Origin: Actinomycetes bacterium
GTDB lineage: Bacteria; Actinomycetota; Acidimicrobiia; Acidimicrobiales; Palsa-688
Assembly (NCBI GenBank): GCA_021827225.1
Contig: JAKAXG010000050.1
Coordinates: 1 to 12,781 of the forward strand
Length of the DNA stretch: 12,781 bases
Reading direction: 5' to 3'
Numbering within the stretch: position 1 is the stretch's first letter; every line of letters starts with the position of its first letter. The position numbers were made by a program, and so were the translations under genes. The notes beneath the pieces are model-generated. The model saw only the letters and a program-made list of their open reading frames with translations, did no database searches and was not told the DNA's origin. This document shows positions 6,502 through 12,384 of this stretch, one piece after another.

Positions 6502-7284
6502 TCAGCCCGATACCCGGCTGAGCAGGCGCCGCATGCCGGCCAGCCAACGGTCCCGGTCGGCGACCTTGGCCTGCTCGTACTGGGCCACCTGGGGGTGGGG
6601 CAGGATGAGGAACCGGTCGGCCCGGATGGCCGCCACCACCTCGTCGGCGACGGCCGACGGTTCGAGGATCTCGCCGCTGGCCTTGAGCTCCGCCTCGCCG
6701 CGGGCGTCGCCGCCGGTGACCATCGGGGTGCGCACCCCCTGGGGGCAGAGGCAGTGGAACTGCACCCCGCTACCCCCGAAGTTGACCGCCAGCCATTCGG
6801 CTACGGCGACCGAGGCGTGCTTGGTGACGGTGTAGGGCGCCGACTGCATCATCATCAGCAGCCCGGCCGCCGAGGCGGTGATGACCATCACCCCCCGGCC
6901 CCGGTCGGTCATCCCCGGCAGCACGGAGCGGGCGGCGTGGACGTGGGCCATGCCGTGCACCCGCCAGCTCAGGTCCCAGTCGTCGTCCTCGCCGAGGCCG
7001 CCGCCGGTGGCGATACCGGCGTTCGAGCAGTAGATGTCGATGGGGCCGAACCGGCTCTCGACCTCCTCCACCATCCCCCGCACGGCCGACCGGTCGCCCA
7101 CGTCGGCGGCCAGGCCGATGGCGTCGGGGATCTCCGAGGCGGCCCGTTCGGCGGCCTCCCGGTCGAGGTCGACGACCGCGACCCGGCATCCTTCGGCGGA
7201 CAGGCGCAGGCCCAGCGCCCGGCCGATCCCGCCGGCCCCGCCGGTGACCACCGCCACCGCCCCCGAGAAGTCGAACTCACTCAT
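6502..7284 (-). CDS. Short-chain dehydrogenase/reductase (SDR family)
   Basis: A 260-residue classical SDR that would oxidise or reduce an unidentified alcohol/carbonyl substrate. The cofactor glycine motif TGGAGGIG is at 14-21, with D39 after the second strand favouring NAD(H). NAG follows at 88-90, then the catalytic serine S138 in ITASAAG and YTVTK at 151-155 (Y151, K155). CPQGVRTPMV near 190 is the usual PG-motif region in a variant form. I chose the ATG at 7284 (MSEFDFSGAVAVV) because it fits typical SDR starts and a TATGGT -10-like element lies 7 nt upstream, compatible with a leaderless message; an in-frame ATG at 7296 would add four residues. The stop abuts the ROK-kinase start. The substrate is unknown, and the coupling to a sugar kinase is only a contextual hint. 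Confidence 0.85.
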   Translation of the reverse strand: MSEFDFSGAVAVVTGGAGGIGRALGLRLSAEGCRVAVVDLDREAAERAASEIPDAIGLAADVGDRSAVRGMVEEVESRFGPIDIYCSNAGIATGGGLGEDDDWDLSWRVHGMAHVHAARSVLPGMTDRGRGVMVITASAAGLLMMMQSAPYTVTKHASVAVAEWLAVNFGGSGVQFHCLCPQGVRTPMVTGGDARGEAELKASGEILEPSAVADEVVAAIRADRFLILPHPQVAQYEQAKVADRDRWLAGMRRLLSRVSG

Positions 7285-7312
7285 GGGCGACACCATAGGC
7301 GGCGCCGCCCCG

Positions 7313-7372
7313 GCCGGCCCCGGGTGGGCCGGCGGGCCCCGGGTGGGCCGGCGGCGACGGGTGGGCCGGCGG
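7313..7372. repeat. Triple 15-bp GC-rich repeat with overlapping stem-loops
   Basis: CGGGTGGGCCGGCGG occurs at 7321-7335, 7340-7354 and 7358-7372, with periods of 19 and 18 bp. The first copy takes part in a perfect 8-bp stem, GCCGGCCC (7313-7320) with GGGCCGGC (7326-7333) around CGGGT, and a shorter 5-bp stem is centred on the second copy. It fills the gap between the SpoU stop and the SDR start. No T-run is present; it may be a transcript-processing or protein-binding element, or simple GC-rich expansion. Confidence 0.5.
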
Positions 7373-7384
7373 GGGACGGGCGGG

Positions 7385-8209
7385 TCAGCGGACCGGGACC
7401 AGCCGGTGCAGGGCGACGGCGGCGGCGGTCGCCACGTTGAGCGAGTCCACCCCGGCGGCCATCGGGATGCGGGCGGTCAGGTCGGCGGCGGCCAGCGCCC
7501 CGGCGCTCAAGCCGTCACCCTCGGCCCCGACCATCACCGCCACCCGCTCCGGGCCGGCCGCCGCCACCTCGTCGACGGTGCGGGCCGCCCCCGGGGTGAG
7601 GGCCACGGTGGTGAAGCCGGCCCGGCCGAGGACCGACAGGCCGGCCGGCCATTCCGGCACCCGGGCGAAGGGGACCCGCAGCACGTGGCCCACCGACACC
7701 CGGATGCAGCGCCGGTACAGCGGGTCCGCCGCCCGGGGATCGAGGAGGACGGCGCCCACCCCGAACGCGGCGGCGTTGCGGAACAGGGCGCCCAGGTTCT
7801 CGAAGTCGTTGACCCCCTCGACGACCAGGACGGCTCGGGCGGCGGCGACGACACCGGACGCCTCCCGCTCCGGGGGCCGTACCGCCAGGGCCAGCGCCCC
7901 GCGGTGCACGTGGTAGCCGGCGACCCGGTCGAACAGCGTCTGGGGGGCGACCAGCACCTCCGCCCCGGCGGTCCGGGCGAGGGCCACCAGAGCCGGGCTG
8001 GCGGCCGCCCGGCGCTCGGAGAGGAGAACGGAACGGAGCGGCCACCGCTGCTCCAGAAGCCCCTCGATGGTCCGCACCCCCTCGGCCACGAACAGCCCGG
8101 CGGCGCGCAGCCGCTGGCCGCGCCGCTCCCCCTCGAGCAGCTGGCGGTAACCGGAGAGGCGCTCGTCGTCCGCCTCTTCGACGCGGATCGGCCCGGTCAG
8201 GGCTGTCAG
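7385..8209 (-). CDS. SpoU/TrmH-family RNA 2'-O-methyltransferase, apparently with a non-standard start codon
   Basis: This SAM-dependent SPOUT enzyme would methylate a ribose 2'-hydroxyl in rRNA or tRNA. The three SpoU motifs are clear: EGVNDFENLGALFRN (131-145), VGAEGDGLS (227-235) and IPMAAGVDSLNVATAAAVAL (248-267), where the C-terminal trefoil knot forms. The N-terminal substrate-binding region reads IRVEEADDERLSGYRQLLEGE and continues into LFVAEGVRTIEGLL, as in the family. The first ATG/GTG/TTG in frame is GTG at 8089, inside that conserved LFVAEG, which would remove the domain's beginning. I therefore place the start at CTG 8209, forming a 4-nt CTGA overlap with the upstream stop and giving 274 residues; CTG at 8200 is an alternative. 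Start confidence is low, family confidence high. Whether it acts on 23S rRNA or tRNA cannot be told. Confidence 0.85.
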   Translation of the reverse strand: MTALTGPIRVEEADDERLSGYRQLLEGERRGQRLRAAGLFVAEGVRTIEGLLEQRWPLRSVLLSERRAAASPALVALARTAGAEVLVAPQTLFDRVAGYHVHRGALALAVRPPEREASGVVAAARAVLVVEGVNDFENLGALFRNAAAFGVGAVLLDPRAADPLYRRCIRVSVGHVLRVPFARVPEWPAGLSVLGRAGFTTVALTPGAARTVDEVAAAGPERVAVMVGAEGDGLSAGALAAADLTARIPMAAGVDSLNVATAAAVALHRLVPVR

Positions 8210-8691
8210 TATCCGGCGGAGACGGCGGAGTCCCGGCCTCCGCCGGGCAGCGACCCGCCCTCCACCACCGCTTTCAACTCCCGCAGGGCGGTGCCCATGA
8301 TCCGCCCCTCGGCCCGCCGCTTGACGAACCCGGGCAGCGGGACCTTCAAGTCGACGACCAGCTCGTAGACGATCTCGGTGCCGGTGTCGCCGGAGGCGGA
8401 CAGGTGGTACGCACCGTCGAGGCGCCTGGTGATGTCCCCGGCGGTCTGCACCCAGGACAGCTCCTCCGGGGCGCTGCTGTAGTCGTAGCGCAGCGTGTAG
8501 GAGGTGCTGCGCCCGAAGGCGGCGGCCCGGAAGGTGACCGAGAGGGCCCGCCCGTCAGCGTCGCGCTCGTCGATGTGCACGGCCTTGATGTCGGCCGCCC
8601 AGTCCGGGTAGCGCTCGAAATCCACCAGCACGCCGTAGCACTCGGCCGGCGTGCCCCGGATGATCATCCGCTCGGTTACCTGCTCCTCCAC
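8206..8691 (-). CDS. SRPBCC-fold (polyketide cyclase/COQ10-START-like) protein
   Basis: A 161-residue protein of the SRPBCC helix-grip fold, which encloses hydrophobic ligands. Typical elements are VTERMIIRGTPAECYGVLVDFERYPDWAADIKAV near 5-38 (the FERYPDW signature), a central beta-sheet (YTLRYDY, ELSWVQTAGDI) and a long C-terminal helix around 125-144. The tail after about 146 is Gly/Ser-rich. The start is GTG at 8691, fixed by AAGGAGG 9 nt upstream; other in-frame codons lack a ribosome binding site. It follows the GT4 gene after a 107-nt gap, and a similar pairing of a SRPBCC protein (Rv2185c) near PimB' (Rv2188c) exists in mycobacteria from memory. It likely binds a lipid or polyketide-like molecule, but no catalytic residues can be assigned. 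Its TGA overlaps the presumed CTG start of the RNA methyltransferase. Confidence 0.88.
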   Translation of the reverse strand: MEEQVTERMIIRGTPAECYGVLVDFERYPDWAADIKAVHIDERDADGRALSVTFRAAAFGRSTSYTLRYDYSSAPEELSWVQTAGDITRRLDGAYHLSASGDTGTEIVYELVVDLKVPLPGFVKRRAEGRIMGTALRELKAVVEGGSLPGGGRDSAVSAGY

Positions 8692-8700
8692 GTCCGGGAA

Positions 8701-8707
8701 CCTCCTT
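8701..8707 (-). promoter_or_regulatory. Ribosome binding site of the SRPBCC gene
   Basis: The minus strand reads AAGGAGG, then 9 nt, then GTG at 8691. It decides the GTG start in a frame that is open far upstream. Confidence 0.8.
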
Positions 8708-8798
8708 GGCGACGAATTCCCGGCCAGCAACGTACTGCGCGCGGCGACCGGGACGCCGACCACAGCTTCGCATGCCCCGGTACGGGTGCCTCGCCGGG

Positions 8799-9941
8799 TC
8801 AGCTCCGGGGTGCTACCCCGATGCCGTCGAGGGCGACCCGCAGCCGCTCGGCCAGCACGTCGTAGGCGAACTCGGCCACCGCCCGGTCCCGGGCCGCCCG
8901 CCCCTGGGCCGATCTCAGCCCCGGGTCGTCGAGGAGGCGGCCGAGGGCGGACGCCACCGCCTCCGGGTCGGTGGGGCGGTCCACCACGATCCCGGTGTCC
9001 CCGTCGGCCACCGCCTCCGCCGCTCCCCCGCTGGATCCGGCCACGGACGGCACGCCGGCCGCCGCCGCCTCCAGGAACACGATCCCGAAGCCCTCCTGCT
9101 CGAGCCCCGCCCAGCGGTTGCGGCAACAGAGGGCGAAGACGTCGGCGCTGGCGTAGAGCGCCGGGAGGTCCTCGTCGGCCACCCGCCCGAGGAGACGCAC
9201 CGGCGAGCCGAGCCGCCCGTTGAGGCGTTCGAGCCGGCCCCGGTCCCGGCCGCTGCCGGCGATGGCGACGGTGATATCCCCGTGTCCGGCGCGGCGCAGG
9301 CGGGCCGCCGCCTCGATCAGCACGTCCATGCCCTTGCGGGGCACCAGCCGGCTCACCGACAGCACCAGCGGCCCGGAACCGCCGAGACCCAGCCGAGCCC
9401 TCACCGAGGCCCGCTCGGAGGCCGACGCCGGCACGAACCGGCCGGTGTCCACCCCGGGCGGGACGCGCACCACGGGAGGCAGCCGGGGCTCCGCCCGGCG
9501 GGCTTCGGCCTCGGGGTAGCCCCCGGCCGAGACCAGGAGGCTGGCGTTGCGCAGCACCCGGGCGAGGAGCGGCCGGGTCAGCGGGATGCGCCCGGGGACG
9601 GTGACCTCCGCTCCGTGCAGCACGGCGGCGTAGGGCAGGCCCAGCTGCGGGCCGACCAGGCCCAGCGGCACCGCCGGGTCCAGCACGACGACCTCGGCGC
9701 CCACCTCCGACGCCAGCCGGCGGATCCGTCGCACCATCAGCGGGCTGGGCAGCAGCACCGGCTCGGGGGTCCGCTCCACCCGGAAGGGCTGGTCCCGGTC
9801 GAAGTCGGAGGCGCCGGCGTAGGGGCTGGTGAGCACGGTGAAGTCGTCGGCCGGCAGCCGCCGCCACAGCTCCCACAGGTAGGACTGGATGCCCCCGACC
9901 TTGGGCGGGAAGTCGTTGGTGACCAGGAGGTGGCGGATCAT
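8799..9941 (-). CDS. GT4-family glycosyltransferase, PimB'-like mannosyltransferase
   Basis: A 380-residue GT-B glycosyltransferase resembling PimB', which adds the second mannose to phosphatidylinositol monomannoside from GDP-mannose at the cytoplasmic membrane face. The N-terminal TNDFPPKVGGIQSYL (8-22) is characteristic, with the GT4 histidine in LHGAEV (H109). The donor-binding half has SVSRLVPRKGMD near 195-206, the basic RxxxxK pair R198/K203, a LGRVADEDLPALYASADVF stretch near 251-269, and the E-x7-E motif EGFGIVFLE with E283 and E291, followed by AGSSGGAAEAV. The ATG overlaps the QueG stop as ATGA, implying coupled translation. Neighbouring SRPBCC and PlsC-like genes support membrane glycolipid synthesis. 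Acceptor specificity cannot be shown from sequence alone; other lipid-linked or small-molecule acceptors are possible. Confidence 0.88.
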   Translation of the reverse strand: MIRHLLVTNDFPPKVGGIQSYLWELWRRLPADDFTVLTSPYAGASDFDRDQPFRVERTPEPVLLPSPLMVRRIRRLASEVGAEVVVLDPAVPLGLVGPQLGLPYAAVLHGAEVTVPGRIPLTRPLLARVLRNASLLVSAGGYPEAEARRAEPRLPPVVRVPPGVDTGRFVPASASERASVRARLGLGGSGPLVLSVSRLVPRKGMDVLIEAAARLRRAGHGDITVAIAGSGRDRGRLERLNGRLGSPVRLLGRVADEDLPALYASADVFALCCRNRWAGLEQEGFGIVFLEAAAAGVPSVAGSSGGAAEAVADGDTGIVVDRPTDPEAVASALGRLLDDPGLRSAQGRAARDRAVAEFAYDVLAERLRVALDGIGVAPRS

Positions 9942-11050
9942 CCCGACCGGCCGTCCAGTTCCGCCCGGACCACGGGATCGTCGTCTCCGGCCAGCACCTC
10001 CAGCAGGTCGGCCCGCCCGATCCGCCCGGCGGCCCACGCGGCGTGGGCCCGGAGCAGGGGGTCGGGGTCGGCCAGGAAGCGCCGCAGGGTGGCGACCACC
10101 TCGGGGGCGTCGCCCCGCCCGACGTTTCCCAGGACCACCAGGGCGTTGCGACGGACGTAGCGCATCTGGCGGCCGGGAATGTACCAGCGGCCCACCAGGT
10201 CCTCGAGCTCTGCGTCGCCGGCGGCCAGCACCTCGAGCACCGCCAGGGTGGCCTGCGCCCCTGTCTCCGCCGGCGGGGCGGCGGCGCGCTCGGCCCGCCG
10301 GTTGGCCGGGCAGCGCTCCTGGCACTCGTCGCAGCCGTACAACCGGTCGCCGAGGGCCTCCCGGAACTCGGCCGGGAACACCCCCGGGGCCTGGAGCAGC
10401 CAGGCCAGGCACCGGCGGGCGTCGAGCTGGCCGGGACCGACCAGAGCCCCGGTGGGGCAGTCGACGAGGCAGCGCCGGCAGGTGCCGCAGCCGTCGGCCA
10501 CCGGCTCGGGCCGGGCGATCGGGGCGATGGGGGCGTCGGTGACTACCGAGCCCAGCACGAACCACGAGCCGGCGCCGGGCAGCAGGACGTTGGCGTTCTT
10601 GCCGAACCAGCCCAGTCCGGCCCGCACGGCGGCGGCCCGGTCGACCAGGGCGTTGTCGTCGGCCAGGACCCGGGCCTGCCACCCTTCGGCGCTGAGGCGG
10701 CCGGCCATGGCCCCCAGGGCGTCGCGAAGCGGCCGGTAGTGGTCCACCCAGGAGTACCGGGCGACCCGGGCCGCCGGCCCGCCGGGCCGGTCACCGGGTG
10801 GGTCGCGCCGGTACGAGCGGGCGCCGACCACCAGCGCCCGGGCGCCGGGCAGGGTGGCCTGCGGGTCGGTGGAGCGGGCCGGGTTCCGGTAGGTGAACTG
10901 CATGCCCCCCGACCAGCCGGCCGCCTTGCGCTCCTCGAGGAGCTCCCTGGTCCGGGAAAAAGGTCGGGCGTCGCATATGCCCACCCGGTCGAGCCCGGCC
11001 CGCCGGCCGATCCCGACGATCTCGTCGGCGAGGCGGTCCGCCGCCGTCAA
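9938..11050 (-). CDS. queG: Epoxyqueuosine reductase
   Basis: This cobalamin- and iron-sulfur-dependent enzyme converts epoxyqueuosine to queuosine at the wobble position of tRNAs with GUN anticodons, the last step of queuosine synthesis. The 370-residue protein has the family region ADDNALVDRAAAVRAGLGWFGKN near 130-152, with D132 the likely catalytic aspartate. Two 4Fe-4S clusters are supplied by C188, C191, C194 and C198 (CGTCRRCLVDCPTGA) plus C214, C240, C243 and C247 (GCDECQERCPAN). The C-terminal 75 residues look like HEAT/PBS-lyase repeats (YVRRNALVVLGN, LLRAHAAWAAGRIG), as in known QueG. I place the start at TTG 11050: it gives the standard length and makes a 4-nt TTGA overlap with the sepH stop. 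No other queuosine gene is in the window. Confidence 0.94.
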   Translation of the reverse strand: MTAADRLADEIVGIGRRAGLDRVGICDARPFSRTRELLEERKAAGWSGGMQFTYRNPARSTDPQATLPGARALVVGARSYRRDPPGDRPGGPAARVARYSWVDHYRPLRDALGAMAGRLSAEGWQARVLADDNALVDRAAAVRAGLGWFGKNANVLLPGAGSWFVLGSVVTDAPIAPIARPEPVADGCGTCRRCLVDCPTGALVGPGQLDARRCLAWLLQAPGVFPAEFREALGDRLYGCDECQERCPANRRAERAAAPPAETGAQATLAVLEVLAAGDAELEDLVGRWYIPGRQMRYVRRNALVVLGNVGRGDAPEVVATLRRFLADPDPLLRAHAAWAAGRIGRADLLEVLAGDDDPVVRAELDGRSG

Positions 11051-12063
11051 ACCGCTCGGCCGGGTCGCTCCCCGGCAGGAGCCCCGGCCGCTCCGGTCCC
11101 CTCCCCGCCCGGGCCGGCGGCGGCCGGGCCGGCGGCGGCCGGGTGGGGGACGGCGCGGCGCACGACGGTGGAGCCGGGTGGGGTGGCCCGGGAGTTGGCG
11201 GCCACCTTCTTGGCCCGCCCCGCGGGTGCCGGCTTGGCGCCGGCCTTGGTCGGCTTGGCCGCCCGGGCGGTCCTCGCCGGGCGGGCCGCAGGGGCGCCGT
11301 CGGTGTCGCCGGGCGCGTCGGCGTGGTCGGGCGCCTCGGGGTGGTCGGGCTCGTCGGGGTCGAACAGCGACGGAGGGGCGCCGGCCCGCCGGGCCGGGTC
11401 GGCGAAGCCCACCTCGGTCGCCAGCCGGTTGCGGGAGGTGAGCAGGCCGGTGGACACGTCGTAGGTCCACTCGGCGACCTGCGGGCGACCGCGGGCGAGG
11501 AAGTTGAAGCGGACCAGCCAGTCGCTGTCCACCAGGTGGAAGGCGGACCAGCCGGCGTCGAACTCCTCGGCGCTGCGGATCACCACACTGTCCGCCAGGT
11601 TACGCGGTACGGGCCCTTCAAGCCGCCGGTCGGAGGGGCCCCGGCGGGGTGTGTGGAGGGTGGCCTGGCGGGCCCGGGCCACCACGGCGGCGTGCTCGGC
11701 CAGCACCGGCGCCGCGAAGCGGTCGATCCAGTCGGTCCCCACCCCGGCCTCGATGGCCACCTCCTGAACCGTACGCCCGGCCCGCAGCCGGGCCTGGATC
11801 TCGCGGGGACTGAGAGCGCTGCGCCCCGACGGCCGGGCGGCCGGGGCGGCTTCGGCCACCGGTTGGCCGGCCACCACCTCCGCCGCCACCGGCGAACCGG
11901 CGCCCGGAGAGGCGCCACCGCCGTGCTGGCGGGCCCGGGTGACGTGGGCGACCAGATCGTCGTCGATTCTCAGCAGGAAGCCACCGGTCTCCGCCGCGCC
12001 CTTGGCGGCCAGGATGAGCCCGCCATGGTCGGAGGTGAAGCCGATGACGTGGAGTTCTCTCAC
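11047..12063 (-). CDS. sepH: SepH-type septation protein (DUF3071 family)
   Basis: SepH proteins are actinobacterial cell-division factors that bind FtsZ and promote filament assembly at the septum. The N-terminal domain is visible in this 338-residue protein: RELHVIGFTSDHGGLILAA (2-20), FLLRIDDDLVAHVTRAR (29-45), then after a flexible Ala/Pro stretch the helix-turn-helix-like SPREIQARLRAGRTVQEVAIEAGVGTDWIDRFAAPVLAE (85-123). A second conserved block, WSAFHLVDSDWLVRFNFLARGRPQVAEWTYD (172-202), follows. From about 225 the chain is low-complexity: first Asp/Pro/Glu-rich, then Lys/Ala/Pro-rich, ending with AAAGP twice from a perfect 15-bp DNA repeat. The GTG at 12063 has AGGGG 6 nt upstream and starts exactly at the conserved domain. 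Its stop overlaps the queG start. Family call is firm; how closely FtsZ binding is conserved is inferred. Confidence 0.88.
   Translation of the reverse strand: MRELHVIGFTSDHGGLILAAKGAAETGGFLLRIDDDLVAHVTRARQHGGGASPGAGSPVAAEVVAGQPVAEAAPAARPSGRSALSPREIQARLRAGRTVQEVAIEAGVGTDWIDRFAAPVLAEHAAVVARARQATLHTPRRGPSDRRLEGPVPRNLADSVVIRSAEEFDAGWSAFHLVDSDWLVRFNFLARGRPQVAEWTYDVSTGLLTSRNRLATEVGFADPARRAGAPPSLFDPDEPDHPEAPDHADAPGDTDGAPAARPARTARAAKPTKAGAKPAPAGRAKKVAANSRATPPGSTVVRRAVPHPAAAGPAAAGPGGEGTGAAGAPAGERPGRAV
11111..11140. repeat. Perfect 15-bp tandem duplication inside sepH
   Basis: GGGCCGGCGGCGGCC occurs twice head to tail (11111-11125 and 11126-11140), encoding the pentapeptide AAAGP twice in the disordered SepH tail. 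Being a multiple of three it keeps frame and may vary in copy number between strains. Confidence 0.75.
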
Positions 12064-12086
12064 AGGCGACCCCTGCGCATCGCAGG
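12060..12086 (-). promoter_or_regulatory. sepH leader hairpin with an embedded six-codon open frame
   Basis: On the minus strand CCTGCG (12086-12081) pairs with CGCAGG (12077-12072) around the loop ATG. That ATG opens a tiny frame, MRRGRL, whose TGA (12062-12060) overlaps the sepH GTG start as GTGA. The 3' arm of the stem runs into the AGGGG ribosome binding site, so folding could affect access. The layout could be chance. Confidence 0.35.
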
Positions 12087-12110
12087 CCCGCCAGCCGGAC
12101 CCTGCGGGGG

Positions 12111-12146
12111 AAAAATAGCAGCCGGGTGCCCGCTTCCCCGGGCACC
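12111..12146 (-). terminator. Stem-loop with downstream T-run after the CxxC gene, merging into a possible sepH promoter
   Basis: GGTGCCCG and CGGGCACC (12125-12132 and 12139-12146) form a perfect 8-bp stem with a 6-nt loop just after the stop of the small CxxC gene. On the minus strand TTTTT follows 9 nt after the stem, a longer spacing than in classic intrinsic terminators. The same stretch reads TGCTATTTTT, which resembles an extended -10 element that would start sepH transcription about 40 nt before its GTG. Either role, or both, is possible. Confidence 0.45.
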
Positions 12147-12154
12147 GGCGCGTC

Positions 12155-12355
12155 TCACCCGGCTCTGGCCGCCCGGTGGCGCAACGGCGGCACGAGCCCG
12201 GCCCGGCCCAGGATCCGCAGGGCCCGCTCCTCGGCGACGTCGATGACGATGGCGTCGTCGGGCTCACGCTCGCAGATGAAGGTCACTACGCACCCCTCGC
12301 AGGCCGTCGTCGACCGCATCGAGCACTCGTCGCAGCTGATGGTCATCGTGGTCAT
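12155..12355 (-). CDS. Small four-cysteine (two CxxC) protein, function unknown
   Basis: A 66-residue protein I do not recognise as a named family. Its N-terminal half carries two CxxC pairs, C8-x2-C11 and C19-x2-C22 (CDEC and CEGC), plus C28 in VVTFICE, the look of a small zinc ribbon or iron-binding knuckle. The C-terminal half (VIDVAEERALRILGRAGLVPPL) is predicted helical and ends in a basic tail. Reasons to believe it is real: the cysteine spacing is regular, it fills the gap between two well-supported genes in the same direction, and it ends just before a stem-loop. ATG at 12355 or at 12346 could start it; neither has a good ribosome binding site. It lies 29 nt after the NYN gene, so co-transcription is likely. 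It could bind metal, nucleic acid or a partner protein; none of this is shown. Confidence 0.72.
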   Translation of the reverse strand: MTTMTISCDECSMRSTTACEGCVVTFICEREPDDAIVIDVAEERALRILGRAGLVPPLRHRAARAG

Positions 12356-12384
12356 GCGGAAATGCTGCCAGGGGGGTGTGACCG

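Noticed and set aside
7297..7380. Intrinsic terminator between the SpoU and SDR genes
   Set aside because: Stems are GC-rich and stable, but no run of T follows on the minus strand.
4600..7440. 946-codon plus-strand frame opposite the aminotransferase, ROK kinase and SDR
   Set aside because: All three minus-strand genes under it have complete catalytic motifs. The plus-strand translation is Gly/Val/His-rich and featureless, as expected for the antisense of GC-rich genes.
8206..9876. Extended minus-strand frame joining the SRPBCC domain to a long N-terminal segment
   Set aside because: The upstream part is the GT4 gene in the wrong frame. The AAGGAGG 9 nt before GTG 8691 marks the true start, so this is not a fusion protein.
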